DNA from: CAZIAK01 sp964537035
GTDB taxonomy: Bacteria > Planctomycetota > B15-G4
Reading direction: 5' to 3'
DNA: 49,605 bases
Assembly (NCBI GenBank): GCA_964537035.1
Contig: CAZIAK010000038.1
Span: forward strand, 1 to 49,605
This document shows positions 33,683-41,333 of this stretch, piece by piece; position 1 is the stretch's first letter, and the number at the start of each line of letters is the position of its first letter. A program made the position numbers and the translations under genes. Below the pieces are notes generated by a model. That model saw only the letters and a program-made list of their open reading frames with translations, was not told the origin of the DNA and did not search any database.

Positions 33683-36496
33683 GTGGCTCGCAGGCTGACC
33701 TGGATCGTTCTCGCACTCGCCCTTGCCATCTACGGCATCATGGCTCGTCCCCTCGTGCTCGGCCTCGACCTGAGGGGCGGCGTGACCATGCGCTACGAGC
33801 TCGACGCATCGGACACCGCAGACGCGGACTCTGATCTGAACGCCGATATCGACGCCACCGTCGAGACGCTGCGCACTCGGATCAACACCTACGGCATCAG
33901 AGAATCTGCGATCACCCGCCAGGGTGAACGTGAGATCGTGATCGAGCTGCCCGGTTCCTCCAAGGAGGAGTCGGACACGGTCAAGTCGGTGGTGTCCCGG
34001 GTGGGACGGCTCGAGTTTCGGATCATCATGCGCCGGGGCGGCGAAGACGATGATGTGCGCGACAACATCGTCATGGCCGATCAGGTCAAGCGCCTGGCTG
34101 CCTACCTGGAGGAAGACGGCAGGGCCACCACGACCCCTGGTGAGCTGACTCTTACTGGCCTGGACACGGCCGTCCCCGACGGCACGCTCTATCGCTGGTA
34201 CGGCTACAGCGATGAGCAACTCGGGATCCGCCGGGGTGTCCACGAGCTGACCGACGAGGTCACCATCGAGGGCCTGTTGGTCACCGAGCCCCTGACCACC
34301 GACGATTTTCAGCTGGTCAAGATCGAGCGGGGCGAAGACCACAACTTCACCGGCGCGGACATCTCCAGCACGGGGCAGAGCCAGGACGAGCGTGGCGGAG
34401 CCGCCGTGCGCGTGGACATCCGCCCCGACCGGGCCGCCGCCTTCGGCGACTGGACCGAACCGAACATCGGGCGGCTCATGGGCACCCTGCTCGACGGCCG
34501 ACTGGCCCAGGAGCCGGCCACGATCCAGAGTCGACTGAGCACCAGCTTTCGCATCAGCTCGGGCAAGCCCACGGGCTTCTCGACCTCTGAGATCAAAGAG
34601 TATCTGACGGTCATCAACTCGGGCAGCCTGCAGATGAAGCCCCGGCTGCTCTACGAGAACACCGTGGGGCCGAGCCTGGGCGAAGCCTCCATCTCGGCGG
34701 GCCTCAACGCGTCCGTCGCCGGTTTCCTGGCCATCATCCTGTTCATGGTGGCCTACTACCGCATCAACGGCGTGATCGCAGCCTTCTGCCTGTTGATCAA
34801 CATGACCCTGCTCACCGGCCTGCTGATGTTCCTCGGTGCCACGCTCACCCTGCCAGGCATCGCCGGACTCATCCTGACCCTGGGCATGGCCGTCGACGCC
34901 AACATCCTCATCTTCGAGCGCATGCGCGAAGAGGCCGACCGGGCCAAGAGCGTGGGGCAGGCGATCAAGCTCGGCTACGAGAAGGCCTTCTCGACCATCC
35001 TCGACGCCAACATCACCACCTTCGTGACCGCCTGGATCCTCTACAAGGTGGGCACGGGGCCGGTGCGAGGCTTCAGCGTCATCCTGATGCTGGGCATCGT
35101 GACCTCGGTGTTCAGCGTTCTCGTGGTCGGACGCGTCATCTACGACAACCTCGTAGACCGCGGCTTCGCCAACATCACCATGGGCCGGCTGCTCAAGAAG
35201 GAGACGAGCATCGGCTTCATGGCCAAGGGGCGCGGCGCCCTGATGGTCTCTGCGGTTGTGGTGGTCATCAGCCTCGCGGCCTTCTTCATGGGCAGTCGCG
35301 ACAAGTACGGGCTCGACTTCCTGGGGGGCTACAAGGCTCACGTGGCGCTCTCTGCTCCCGCGACCCAGGCCGAGGTGACCCAGTGGCTCTCTGACTCGTC
35401 GTTTGCTCGGGCGCAGATCGTGTCTGTCGATGACGGCGACGACGACCCTTCCACCAGCAACGAGTTCGTGATCAAGCTCAAGAGCCAGTCGACCGGCGAA
35501 GACGCGGGGGCAAAGGACCTCAAGAGCAGCTACGAGCTGCCCCTGCGGGCTGCCTTCGACAAGCGGATGCTTCCTGACTTCGTCAGCGACCTCTCCCTCA
35601 CCGAGGACAGCGTGGCGGCCACGACGGCCATCGCGGCCAGGCTGTCCTTCGAAGGCGGTGCCATGCCGGTGAGTACGGACGCCGTGGCCGGGCACCTGGG
35701 CTTCCTGTCCGATGCCGTTGTGGAGGCAGCAGGGCCCCTCGCGGTGACCGTGTCCGGACAGTGGGCCCGTGTGGAGCTCGATGACCAGACAGTGATCCAG
35801 CGATTCCGTCTGGCACTGGCCAAGACCACGGACGTTCCGGCCGCGAGCGAGCCCTTCCTCGAGTCGACCATGATCGGCGCCCGGGTGGGCACAGAGCTGC
35901 GGGACTCGGCCATCCGGGCCATCCTGCTCTCGTTCATCGCCATCGTGCTCTACATCCGCGTGCGCTTCCGGGAGTACCGCTACGGCATCGCGGCCATCGT
36001 GGCCCTGGCCCATGACATCAGCATCACCCTGGGCATCGTGGCCGTCGTGCACTTCACCGGCATCGTCGACGTCGAGATCGACCTGGCCATGATCGCGGCG
36101 TTCTTGACGATCATCGGCTATTCGCTCAACGACACGATCGTCCTCTTCGATCGCATCCGCGAGAACCTGCCCCGGCTCAAGGGCAAGACGTTCGTGGAGG
36201 TGCTCGACATCTCCATCAACCAGACTCTGTCCCGCACCCTGCTCACATCCCTCACGACATTGCTCGCGCTGGTGCTGATCTTCTCCTTCAACTACGGGCG
36301 CCAGAACGTCCTGGAGGGCTTCAGCTTCGCCATGATCATCGGCGTGCTGGTGGGTACCTACTCGTCGATCTTCGTGGCCAGCCCGGTGCTGACCATGCTG
36401 GCTGGCAAGGATGGCCATGGCGCGGCTCCTGTGTCCAAGCAGGGCAAGAGCACATCCAAGGGTGGCCAACAGCAGAAGCAAGGGGTGCCCGCCTGA
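33683..36496 (+). CDS. secDF: SecD-SecF fusion protein-export subunit
   Basis: SecDF uses the proton gradient to complete protein export through SecYEG. The 937-residue fusion has 12 expected membrane helices. The SecD half starts with LVLGLDLRGGVTMRYEL, has a large periplasmic P1 region (about 50-330) and ends with the helix bundle containing GMAVDANILIFERMREE. The SecF half begins near residue 510 (KYGLDFLGGYKAHV) and has GYSLNDTIVLFDRIREN. GTG has GGAG 7 nt upstream. Fusion is usual in planctomycetes, Bacteroidota and Bacilli. A Lys/Gln/Ser-rich tail ends the protein, and its stop overlaps the next gene. Confidence 0.96.
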   Translation: MARRLTWIVLALALAIYGIMARPLVLGLDLRGGVTMRYELDASDTADADSDLNADIDATVETLRTRINTYGIRESAITRQGEREIVIELPGSSKEESDTVKSVVSRVGRLEFRIIMRRGGEDDDVRDNIVMADQVKRLAAYLEEDGRATTTPGELTLTGLDTAVPDGTLYRWYGYSDEQLGIRRGVHELTDEVTIEGLLVTEPLTTDDFQLVKIERGEDHNFTGADISSTGQSQDERGGAAVRVDIRPDRAAAFGDWTEPNIGRLMGTLLDGRLAQEPATIQSRLSTSFRISSGKPTGFSTSEIKEYLTVINSGSLQMKPRLLYENTVGPSLGEASISAGLNASVAGFLAIILFMVAYYRINGVIAAFCLLINMTLLTGLLMFLGATLTLPGIAGLILTLGMAVDANILIFERMREEADRAKSVGQAIKLGYEKAFSTILDANITTFVTAWILYKVGTGPVRGFSVILMLGIVTSVFSVLVVGRVIYDNLVDRGFANITMGRLLKKETSIGFMAKGRGALMVSAVVVVISLAAFFMGSRDKYGLDFLGGYKAHVALSAPATQAEVTQWLSDSSFARAQIVSVDDGDDDPSTSNEFVIKLKSQSTGEDAGAKDLKSSYELPLRAAFDKRMLPDFVSDLSLTEDSVAATTAIAARLSFEGGAMPVSTDAVAGHLGFLSDAVVEAAGPLAVTVSGQWARVELDDQTVIQRFRLALAKTTDVPAASEPFLESTMIGARVGTELRDSAIRAILLSFIAIVLYIRVRFREYRYGIAAIVALAHDISITLGIVAVVHFTGIVDVEIDLAMIAAFLTIIGYSLNDTIVLFDRIRENLPRLKGKTFVEVLDISINQTLSRTLLTSLTTLLALVLIFSFNYGRQNVLEGFSFAMIIGVLVGTYSSIFVASPVLTMLAGKDGHGAAPVSKQGKSTSKGGQQQKQGVPA

Positions 36497-36825
36497 CCCG
36501 CCTGCAACTTCTCGCTGCTGTTCTCCTGGCGGCCCTGGCAGCCCTGGCCAGCTTGCTCATGGATGTGTGGCCCGGGCTGTCCCAGCACACGGCTGGTCCC
36601 CGGGACGACGACATCCTCGTGCTGCGCTTCGGTGACCCAGAGGACACCTCGCTGCACGGGCTGATCGACGGCGTCGACTACCACGTGGTGAGGGCCGGCG
36701 AGTCGCTCATGTCCATCGCGGCTCAGCGACTGGGCGACCCGGCCCTGGCCCCTGCCCTGGCCGAGTTGAACGCCCTGTCAGACCCGGACCAGGTCGCCGT
36801 GGGCCAGGTGCTCTGGTTGCGGTGA
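36493..36825 (+). CDS. membrane-anchored LysM-domain protein (CTG start)
   Basis: A small protein of about 110 residues. The frame upstream of the first ATG/TTG encodes a clear membrane helix (LQLLAAVLLAALAALASLL), then a linker and a single LysM domain (DYHVVRAGESLMSIAAQRLGD to VGQVLWLR, about 60-110) that binds peptidoglycan. Starting at TTG 36553 would lose the anchor. The CTG at 36493 overlaps the secDF stop as CTGA and has AGGGG 7 nt upstream, so I use it. The protein is probably an inner-membrane protein reaching the cell wall. Its link to SecDF may be structural or just operonic. Confidence 0.7.
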   Translation: MTRLQLLAAVLLAALAALASLLMDVWPGLSQHTAGPRDDDILVLRFGDPEDTSLHGLIDGVDYHVVRAGESLMSIAAQRLGDPALAPALAELNALSDPDQVAVGQVLWLR

Positions 36826-36850
36826 AGGCTGGCCGATAGGGCAACGGTGG

Positions 36851-36894
36851 GGCCAGGGTGCTCTCGGTTGGGTTGGCTTGCCCCCTGGCCAACC
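36851..36894. terminator. hairpin between convergent LysM and hflX genes
   Basis: GGCCAGGG (36851-36858) can pair with CCCTGGCC (36883-36890), or alternatively GGTTGGC (36871-36877) with GCCAACC (36888-36894). Either could end transcription from both sides. No T-tract is present. Confidence 0.4.
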
Positions 36895-36921
36895 TGGACC
36901 GGGTCGAGCTGGCCAGGCCTG

Positions 36922-38214
36922 TCAGAAGCCCGGCGCGGGATCCAGCTTCAGGCCCTCGGCGGTCACCCAGGAGCGCAGGCGGGGCAGGCGGTTCTCGGGG
37001 ACCCGCAGCAGCAGGTTGATCAGCTCTTCGTCCGCGTCGCGCTCGATGACTTCGGCCAACTCGCCCACTCGGGCCAGGGTCCGCCCGCGATCGATGGGCA
37101 GGCTCAACCTGAAGAGGTGGCTGCTGCCCAAGAAATGCTCGGCCACCCGGGCTGCCAGCGCATCGAGACCAGCGCCCGTCCGAGCAGACACGGGCACCGC
37201 ATCAGAGAGGGTGTTGAGCAGGCTCTGCACCTCCATGGTGTCGGTCACCACGTCGACCTTGTTGAGCACGGTGATGATGGGCAAGCCACTGGCCCCGATC
37301 TGCTCGAGGGTCTCGAGGACAGCCTGCACACAGTCTTCGAGGTGAGGGTCGGCGGCATCCACCACGTGCAAGATCAGGTCGGCCTCGATGACCTCTTCGA
37401 GAGTGGCGTGAAACGAGGCCACCAGGTGGTGGGGCAGCTTGCGGACGAAGCCCACGGTGTCGGAGAGGATCACGTCGCCGCAGCCGTTGATGGGCCACTT
37501 GCGGGTACGCGTGTCGAGGGTGGCGAAGAGTCGATTCGCCGCCAAGACCTCGGCGCCAGTCACGGCATTGAACAGCGTGGACTTGCCGGTGTTGGTGTAC
37601 CCCGCGAGAGCCACCTTGCGCGCGTGCTTGCGGCCTCGGGCGTTGGTCACCGTCCGCCGAGCGTAAACCTCCAGGCGGGACTCCAGGTCGCGGATGCGCC
37701 GGTTCACCAGACGCCGGTCCGTCTCCAGCTGCTTCTCACCTGGGCCCCGGGTGCCCACACCGCCGCCTTTGTAGCGGTCAAGGTGGCCCCATTGGCCGCG
37801 CAGCCGTGGCAGCATGTACTTGAGCTGGGCCAGCTCGACCTGCAGCTTGGCCTGGGCGGTCCGGGCGCGACGAGCGAAGATGTCCATGATCAGCTCGGAG
37901 CGATCGACCACACGCACCCCCACCACGCGGCTCAGGTTGCGCGCCTGCGCCGGGCTCAGGTCCATGTCGGCCAAGGCCACCACCGCGTGGACAGAGGTGA
38001 TCAGCGCCTTCAACTCCTCGACCTTGCCGCTGCCGATGTAGGTCGCGGGGTGGGGCCGTTCGAGCCGCTGAGTCAACCGGCCGGCCACGCCCACATCGGC
38101 GGCATCAGCCAGGCCCGCCAGCTCATCCAGAGTGCCCTCGCCGCGCTCGCCCAGGGCACCGAAGAGCACCGCCACAGGAGGCCGTTCGGCCGTATCAGTC
38201 GGTTGTGACTTCAC
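36922..38214 (-). CDS. hflX: ribosome-associated GTPase HflX
   Basis: HflX binds the 50S subunit and splits stalled ribosomes, for example after heat shock. The 430-residue protein has the N-terminal HflX domain (PATYIGSGKVEEL, the ARNLSRVVGVRVVDRSELI segment), a coiled region (KLQVELAQLKYMLPRLRG, then GGGVGTRGPGEKQLE) and the G domain: G1 GYTNTGKST (205-213), G2 TLDTRTR, G3 DTVGFVRKLP, G4 NKVD. GTG overlaps the nadB stop (GTGA). The nadB-hflX pairing is uncommon. Confidence 0.95.
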   Translation of the reverse strand: MKSQPTDTAERPPVAVLFGALGERGEGTLDELAGLADAADVGVAGRLTQRLERPHPATYIGSGKVEELKALITSVHAVVALADMDLSPAQARNLSRVVGVRVVDRSELIMDIFARRARTAQAKLQVELAQLKYMLPRLRGQWGHLDRYKGGGVGTRGPGEKQLETDRRLVNRRIRDLESRLEVYARRTVTNARGRKHARKVALAGYTNTGKSTLFNAVTGAEVLAANRLFATLDTRTRKWPINGCGDVILSDTVGFVRKLPHHLVASFHATLEEVIEADLILHVVDAADPHLEDCVQAVLETLEQIGASGLPIITVLNKVDVVTDTMEVQSLLNTLSDAVPVSARTGAGLDALAARVAEHFLGSSHLFRLSLPIDRGRTLARVGELAEVIERDADEELINLLLRVPENRLPRLRSWVTAEGLKLDPAPGF

Positions 38215-39848
38215 GTGGAGGAGGGTCTCACCTGGGAGATGTCGCGGAGCCAGTGAGCGTCGTCGAGCGCGCTCGCGTCCCTGCGATAGTGGGTGCCGCG
38301 GCTCTCCTGCCGGGCCATGGCCGCCCGGGTGATCAGCGATGCCACCTGGATCTTGTTGGTCAGTGACCAGCCGTAGGGGTCGCCAAGCACCCGTTGCCCT
38401 ATGACGTGGTTCCAGACGGCGAGGCGCCGATCGGCCGCGCCCAGGCCGTCTGCATCTCGCTCAATGCCCACCAGACGCCACATCAGCGAGCGCAGCGCGT
38501 TGTCCATGTCGTGCAGATCCAGAGGACCGGCGATGCTCGCTGACGGCGCAGGCCCGGAGTCGCTGCCGTGACGCACCACCCGTGCTTTATCGGCTGCGTG
38601 CAGTCCAGCCCGACTGCCCAGGATGGCGCCCTCCAAGAGGGAGTTGCTGCCCATGCGGTTCGCGCCGTGGAAGCCGCTGGACGCCACCTCGCCACAAGCG
38701 TAGAGGCCCTCAAGAGAGGTCTGACCATGATCATCCGTCTCGATGCCCCCGACCATGTAATGGCAGGCAGGGTGGACCGGGATCAGGTCAGCGCCCATGT
38801 CGATGCCGAATTCGAGACAGGCCTTGTAGATCACCGGAAAGCGCTGTGAGAGGAACTCGGTGGAGAGGTGGCGCATGTCGAGGTAGACGTGGGTGTCCCG
38901 CACCTTGCCCAGGTGCTTGACGATGGCCCGGCTGACCACGTCCCGGGGAGCCAGCTCGGCGTCCTCGTGATAGTCGGGCATGAAGCGATGGCCGGTGCGA
39001 TCGACCAGCAGGCCACCCTCGCCCCTTGCGGTCTCGCTGACCAGGATGCGGCCGATGCCAGCCACGTAGAGAACGGTCGGGTGGAACTGCACGAACTCCA
39101 TGCCCCGCAGTCGGGCCCCGGCTCGATAGGCCATGGCCAGACCGTCGCCGGTTGCCGAGGGCGGGTTGCTGGTCTCGCGATAAACCTGCCCCACGCCGCC
39201 GTTGCAGAGAATGGTCGAGCCGGCCCAGATCACGTGGTACCCCTGGCTGTGAGACCAGGCCACGACGCCCCGGACCGCCCCTCCCTCGGTGACCAGGTCC
39301 AGGACGAAGGTCTCCTGATCGACAGAAAGCTTGGGCAAGGTGCCCGCCTTGTTGATCAACAGCTGCTGGATCTCACGCCCCGTCTGATCACCTTGGGCGT
39401 GAATGACCCGGGCTCGCTGATGGCCTCCTTCCAAGGCCAGAGCGAGCTGACCCTGGGTATCCCGATCGAAGCGCCCTCCCCAGGAAAGCCAGCGCTCCAC
39501 CAGCGGCGGGCCACCCTTGATCACGGCCTCCACGACATCGCGGTGGGCCAGCCCCGCCGCCACTCGGCAGGTGTCCTGCAAATGCTGATCGATGCCGTCA
39601 TCGGACGAGAGCACCGCAGCCATGCCGCCCTGGGCCCAGGAGGTGGCCGTGTCATGGGGGCCGTCCTTGAGCAACACGAGCGTCGAGCGGTGCTGGGCAC
39701 CGTCCACCGCCGCCGAGAGCCCTGCCACGCCCCCACCGACCACCAGAAGATCCACGTCGACACCGGGCAAGTGTGCAGGGTCGAGGTGAACCAGCTGCCT
39801 CCGGAAGGCCGGCCCTACCAGATCAAGCTGAGACAGGAGCTCAGTCAA
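38211..39848 (-). CDS. nadB: L-aspartate oxidase
   Basis: NadB oxidises L-aspartate to iminoaspartate, the first step of de novo NAD synthesis. The 545-residue flavoprotein has the FAD-binding VDLLVVGGGVAGLSAAV (about 32-48), TSWAQGGMAAVLS, the active-site region ARVIHAQGDQTGREI, FVQFHPTVLYV, GEGGLLVDRTG and YMVGGIETDDHGQTSLEGLYACGEVA. It starts with TTG, with GGAGG 8 nt upstream. nadA and nadC are not in the window. It is divergent from lexA, with the TGTTAGG/CCTAACA elements about 190-245 bp upstream. Confidence 0.94.
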   Translation of the reverse strand: MTELLSQLDLVGPAFRRQLVHLDPAHLPGVDVDLLVVGGGVAGLSAAVDGAQHRSTLVLLKDGPHDTATSWAQGGMAAVLSSDDGIDQHLQDTCRVAAGLAHRDVVEAVIKGGPPLVERWLSWGGRFDRDTQGQLALALEGGHQRARVIHAQGDQTGREIQQLLINKAGTLPKLSVDQETFVLDLVTEGGAVRGVVAWSHSQGYHVIWAGSTILCNGGVGQVYRETSNPPSATGDGLAMAYRAGARLRGMEFVQFHPTVLYVAGIGRILVSETARGEGGLLVDRTGHRFMPDYHEDAELAPRDVVSRAIVKHLGKVRDTHVYLDMRHLSTEFLSQRFPVIYKACLEFGIDMGADLIPVHPACHYMVGGIETDDHGQTSLEGLYACGEVASSGFHGANRMGSNSLLEGAILGSRAGLHAADKARVVRHGSDSGPAPSASIAGPLDLHDMDNALRSLMWRLVGIERDADGLGAADRRLAVWNHVIGQRVLGDPYGWSLTNKIQVASLITRAAMARQESRGTHYRRDASALDDAHWLRDISQVRPSST

Positions 39849-40033
39849 GGTGGATGCCTCCTGCCCGGTTCACGGACAAAGCACCGCACACAAGGGCCAT
39901 GGGCTCGTCTGAGCCTTGGCCAGACCCCGACGCTGGAGGGGGAGGCGTCTCCGCCATGCGGCCCGCCGCCCCTCGGCTCGCTCCCATCTGAGCAGGCCGG
40001 GCAGCGGCAACCAAACGCGTACCAAAAAGAAAT
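39849..40033. other. non-coding stretch upstream of nadB
   Basis: Part of a 346-bp gap between nadB and the small ORF before lexA. Short frames exist, but their translations are low-complexity and lack ribosome binding sites. I see no clear nadB promoter. The rest of the gap holds the inverted repeats described next. Confidence 0.5.
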
Positions 40034-40094
40034 CCTAACAAAGTACCGAAGATTCTCCTGGTTCATCCGATGTTAGGGTAAAGTCAACCTAACA
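40034..40094. promoter_or_regulatory. candidate LexA operator: TGTTAGG-N10-CCTAACA plus a third half-site
   Basis: TGTTAGG (40071-40077) and CCTAACA (40088-40094) form a perfect inverted repeat with a 10-bp spacer; allowing one mismatch the arms extend to 9 bp. Another CCTAACA lies at 40034-40040. The local base composition is distinctly more AT-rich than the surroundings, as expected of a promoter. It is about 100 bp before the small ORF that leads lexA, where an autoregulatory operator would be expected. It does not match the E. coli CTGT-N8-ACAG or Bacillus GAAC-N4-GTTC boxes. Confidence 0.55.
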
Positions 40095-40194
40095 CAGGCA
40101 AGACCTGGGCGGCCCGTCGGCCACCTGCCTCGGGCCACTTCGGCCCAACAGCCGACTCAGGATAGCTCGACTCAGCCACAGAAGGCCACTCCCG

Positions 40195-40308
40195 ATGACA
40201 CCAGGCACCTCCAACGGACAGCTCGCCATGATTCGCGAAGTCATAGCCAACGATTACCTCGCCTTGGGCGCCATCGCCGTCATGTTCCTTGCTTGCGTGC
40301 TGGCCTGA
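40195..40308 (+). CDS. 37-residue single-span membrane peptide upstream of lexA
   Basis: A small ORF with ATG at 40195 and GAAGG 9 nt upstream, a good ribosome binding site. It encodes a polar start (MTPGTSNGQLAMIREVIAND) followed by a hydrophobic span YLALGAIAVMFLACVLA that runs to the stop. An internal ATG at 40228 could give a 26-residue form. The TGA is three bases before the lexA TTG, which lacks its own Shine-Dalgarno, so lexA translation probably depends on this ORF. Tiny SOS-induced membrane proteins (TisB and DinQ in E. coli, SidA in Caulobacter) are known, so a toxin or division inhibitor is plausible. It may alternatively be only a leader peptide. No homologue was recognised. Confidence 0.6.
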   Translation: MTPGTSNGQLAMIREVIANDYLALGAIAVMFLACVLA

Positions 40309-40311
40309 CCC

Positions 40312-40938
40312 TTGTTTCTGACCGAAAAGCAGCAGGCCGTCCTGAGCTTCATCCGGGACTTCATCGAGGACAAGGGCTACTCCCCGACCCTCGAAGAGAT
40401 GTCCCAGTACTTCGGCGTGTCGAAGGTCACCATCTACGAGCACGTGAAGGCTCTCCAAGAGAAGGGTGCGGTCAAGAAGCAGGCCAATCGCAAGCGCTCC
40501 ATCGAACTCGTGGCCCCTGCAGCAGAGGCCGCGCCCCAGCAGCCTCCCACGCGCTTGCTGCCCATCATGGGGCGCGTGGCTGCCGGCGATTTCATCGAGG
40601 CCGTGCAAGACACCGAAGAGTTCAGCCTCGACGACATGACGCCCCGCATCGACGACTGTTACATGCTTCGGGTACAGGGCAACTCGATGATCGATGATCA
40701 CATTTGTCCGGGCGATCTGGTCATTGTCCAGCCTGCGGACACCGCCCAGAACAACGACATCGTGGTGGCCATGGTCGACGACGATCTCACCGGCAACAAG
40801 AAGGCCACCATCAAGCGCTTCTTCCACGAGGGTGATCATATTCGCCTTCAGCCCTCCAACTCCGAGCTCTTGCCCATCTTGGTGAGCGACGTCGAGATTC
40901 AGGGCCGGGTGATCGGCGTCGTGCGGGCGACGATCTAG
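40312..40938 (+). CDS. lexA: SOS repressor LexA
   Basis: LexA represses DNA-damage genes and self-cleaves when RecA is activated. The 208-residue protein has an N-terminal winged helix-turn-helix (LTEKQQAVLSFIRDFI, SPTLEEMSQYFGVSKVTIYEHVKAL) and a C-terminal peptidase S24 domain. The cleavage site is Ala91-Gly92 in GRVAAGDF. The catalytic Ser125 is in QGNSMIDD and Lys168 in ATIKRF. The recognition helix differs from E. coli (VSKVTIYEHVKAL), fitting a different operator. The start is TTG, without a Shine-Dalgarno, 3 nt after the stop of the small membrane-peptide ORF. It probably autoregulates. Confidence 0.96.
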   Translation: MFLTEKQQAVLSFIRDFIEDKGYSPTLEEMSQYFGVSKVTIYEHVKALQEKGAVKKQANRKRSIELVAPAAEAAPQQPPTRLLPIMGRVAAGDFIEAVQDTEEFSLDDMTPRIDDCYMLRVQGNSMIDDHICPGDLVIVQPADTAQNNDIVVAMVDDDLTGNKKATIKRFFHEGDHIRLQPSNSELLPILVSDVEIQGRVIGVVRATI

Positions 40939-41038
40939 CAAACGCTCGGGCGCCCTGCCCCTTGCCCGCCGGCCTCGGGTGGCTACCATGCCCCCTCGGA
41001 ACGCCGTCGCGTGCAGCGTGATGATCGTTTCGAATCGT

Positions 41039-41115
41039 CGGGGTGTGGCGCAGCTTGGTAGCGCGTCTGCTTTGGGAGCAGAAGGCCGCTGGTTCGAATC
41101 CAGTCACCCCGACCA
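41039..41115 (+). tRNA. tRNA-Pro (anticodon TGG)
   Basis: A 77-nt cloverleaf with 7-bp acceptor stem CGGGGTG/CACCCCG, anticodon stem TCTGC/GCAGA with loop TTTGGGA (anticodon TGG at 41073-41075), T arm with GTTCGAATC, discriminator A and encoded CCA. It stands alone. TTGCCC (40962) and TACCAT (40984) with a 16-bp spacer could be its promoter. Confidence 0.97.
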
Positions 41116-41288
41116 GCCTCACCGGTGCAGCCTTCACGGGCACACAGCTGACTCATGCATCGGCTGTGTTTGCAGTACCCGGGTATCTCTCGAACACGAG
41201 AGTCCAGAGAGAGGTCTCGCTCGCCGATGAGTCGAACCGGACGCACCAGCCCATGGCCCGTGAGCGCCGGGAGCGGAGCGTCCTTTCG

Positions 41289-41294
41289 TATACT
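41289..41294 (+). promoter_or_regulatory. candidate -10 element of the secreted-protein gene
   Basis: TATACT matches five of six -10 bases and is 40 bp before the ATG at 41334. No convincing -35 is found 16-18 bp upstream. Confidence 0.35.
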
Positions 41295-41333
41295 CTTGCG
41301 CGAGCGTTCGCAATGGCACCCGGAGATTCCCCA

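Noticed and set aside
33647..36481. 944-codon open frame antisense to secDF
   Set aside because: High-GC shadow. The translation is His/Asp/Glu/Gly-rich with no domain, while the plus strand has complete SecD and SecF motifs.
39841..40066. Two 66-73-codon minus-strand frames between nadB and lexA
   Set aside because: Pro/Gly/Ser-rich translations without ribosome binding sites; they overlap the nadB start and the repeat elements.
41043..41333. N-terminal extension of the secreted protein running through tRNA-Pro
   Set aside because: The first codons are the tRNA itself; a good ribosome binding site and signal peptide start at 41334.
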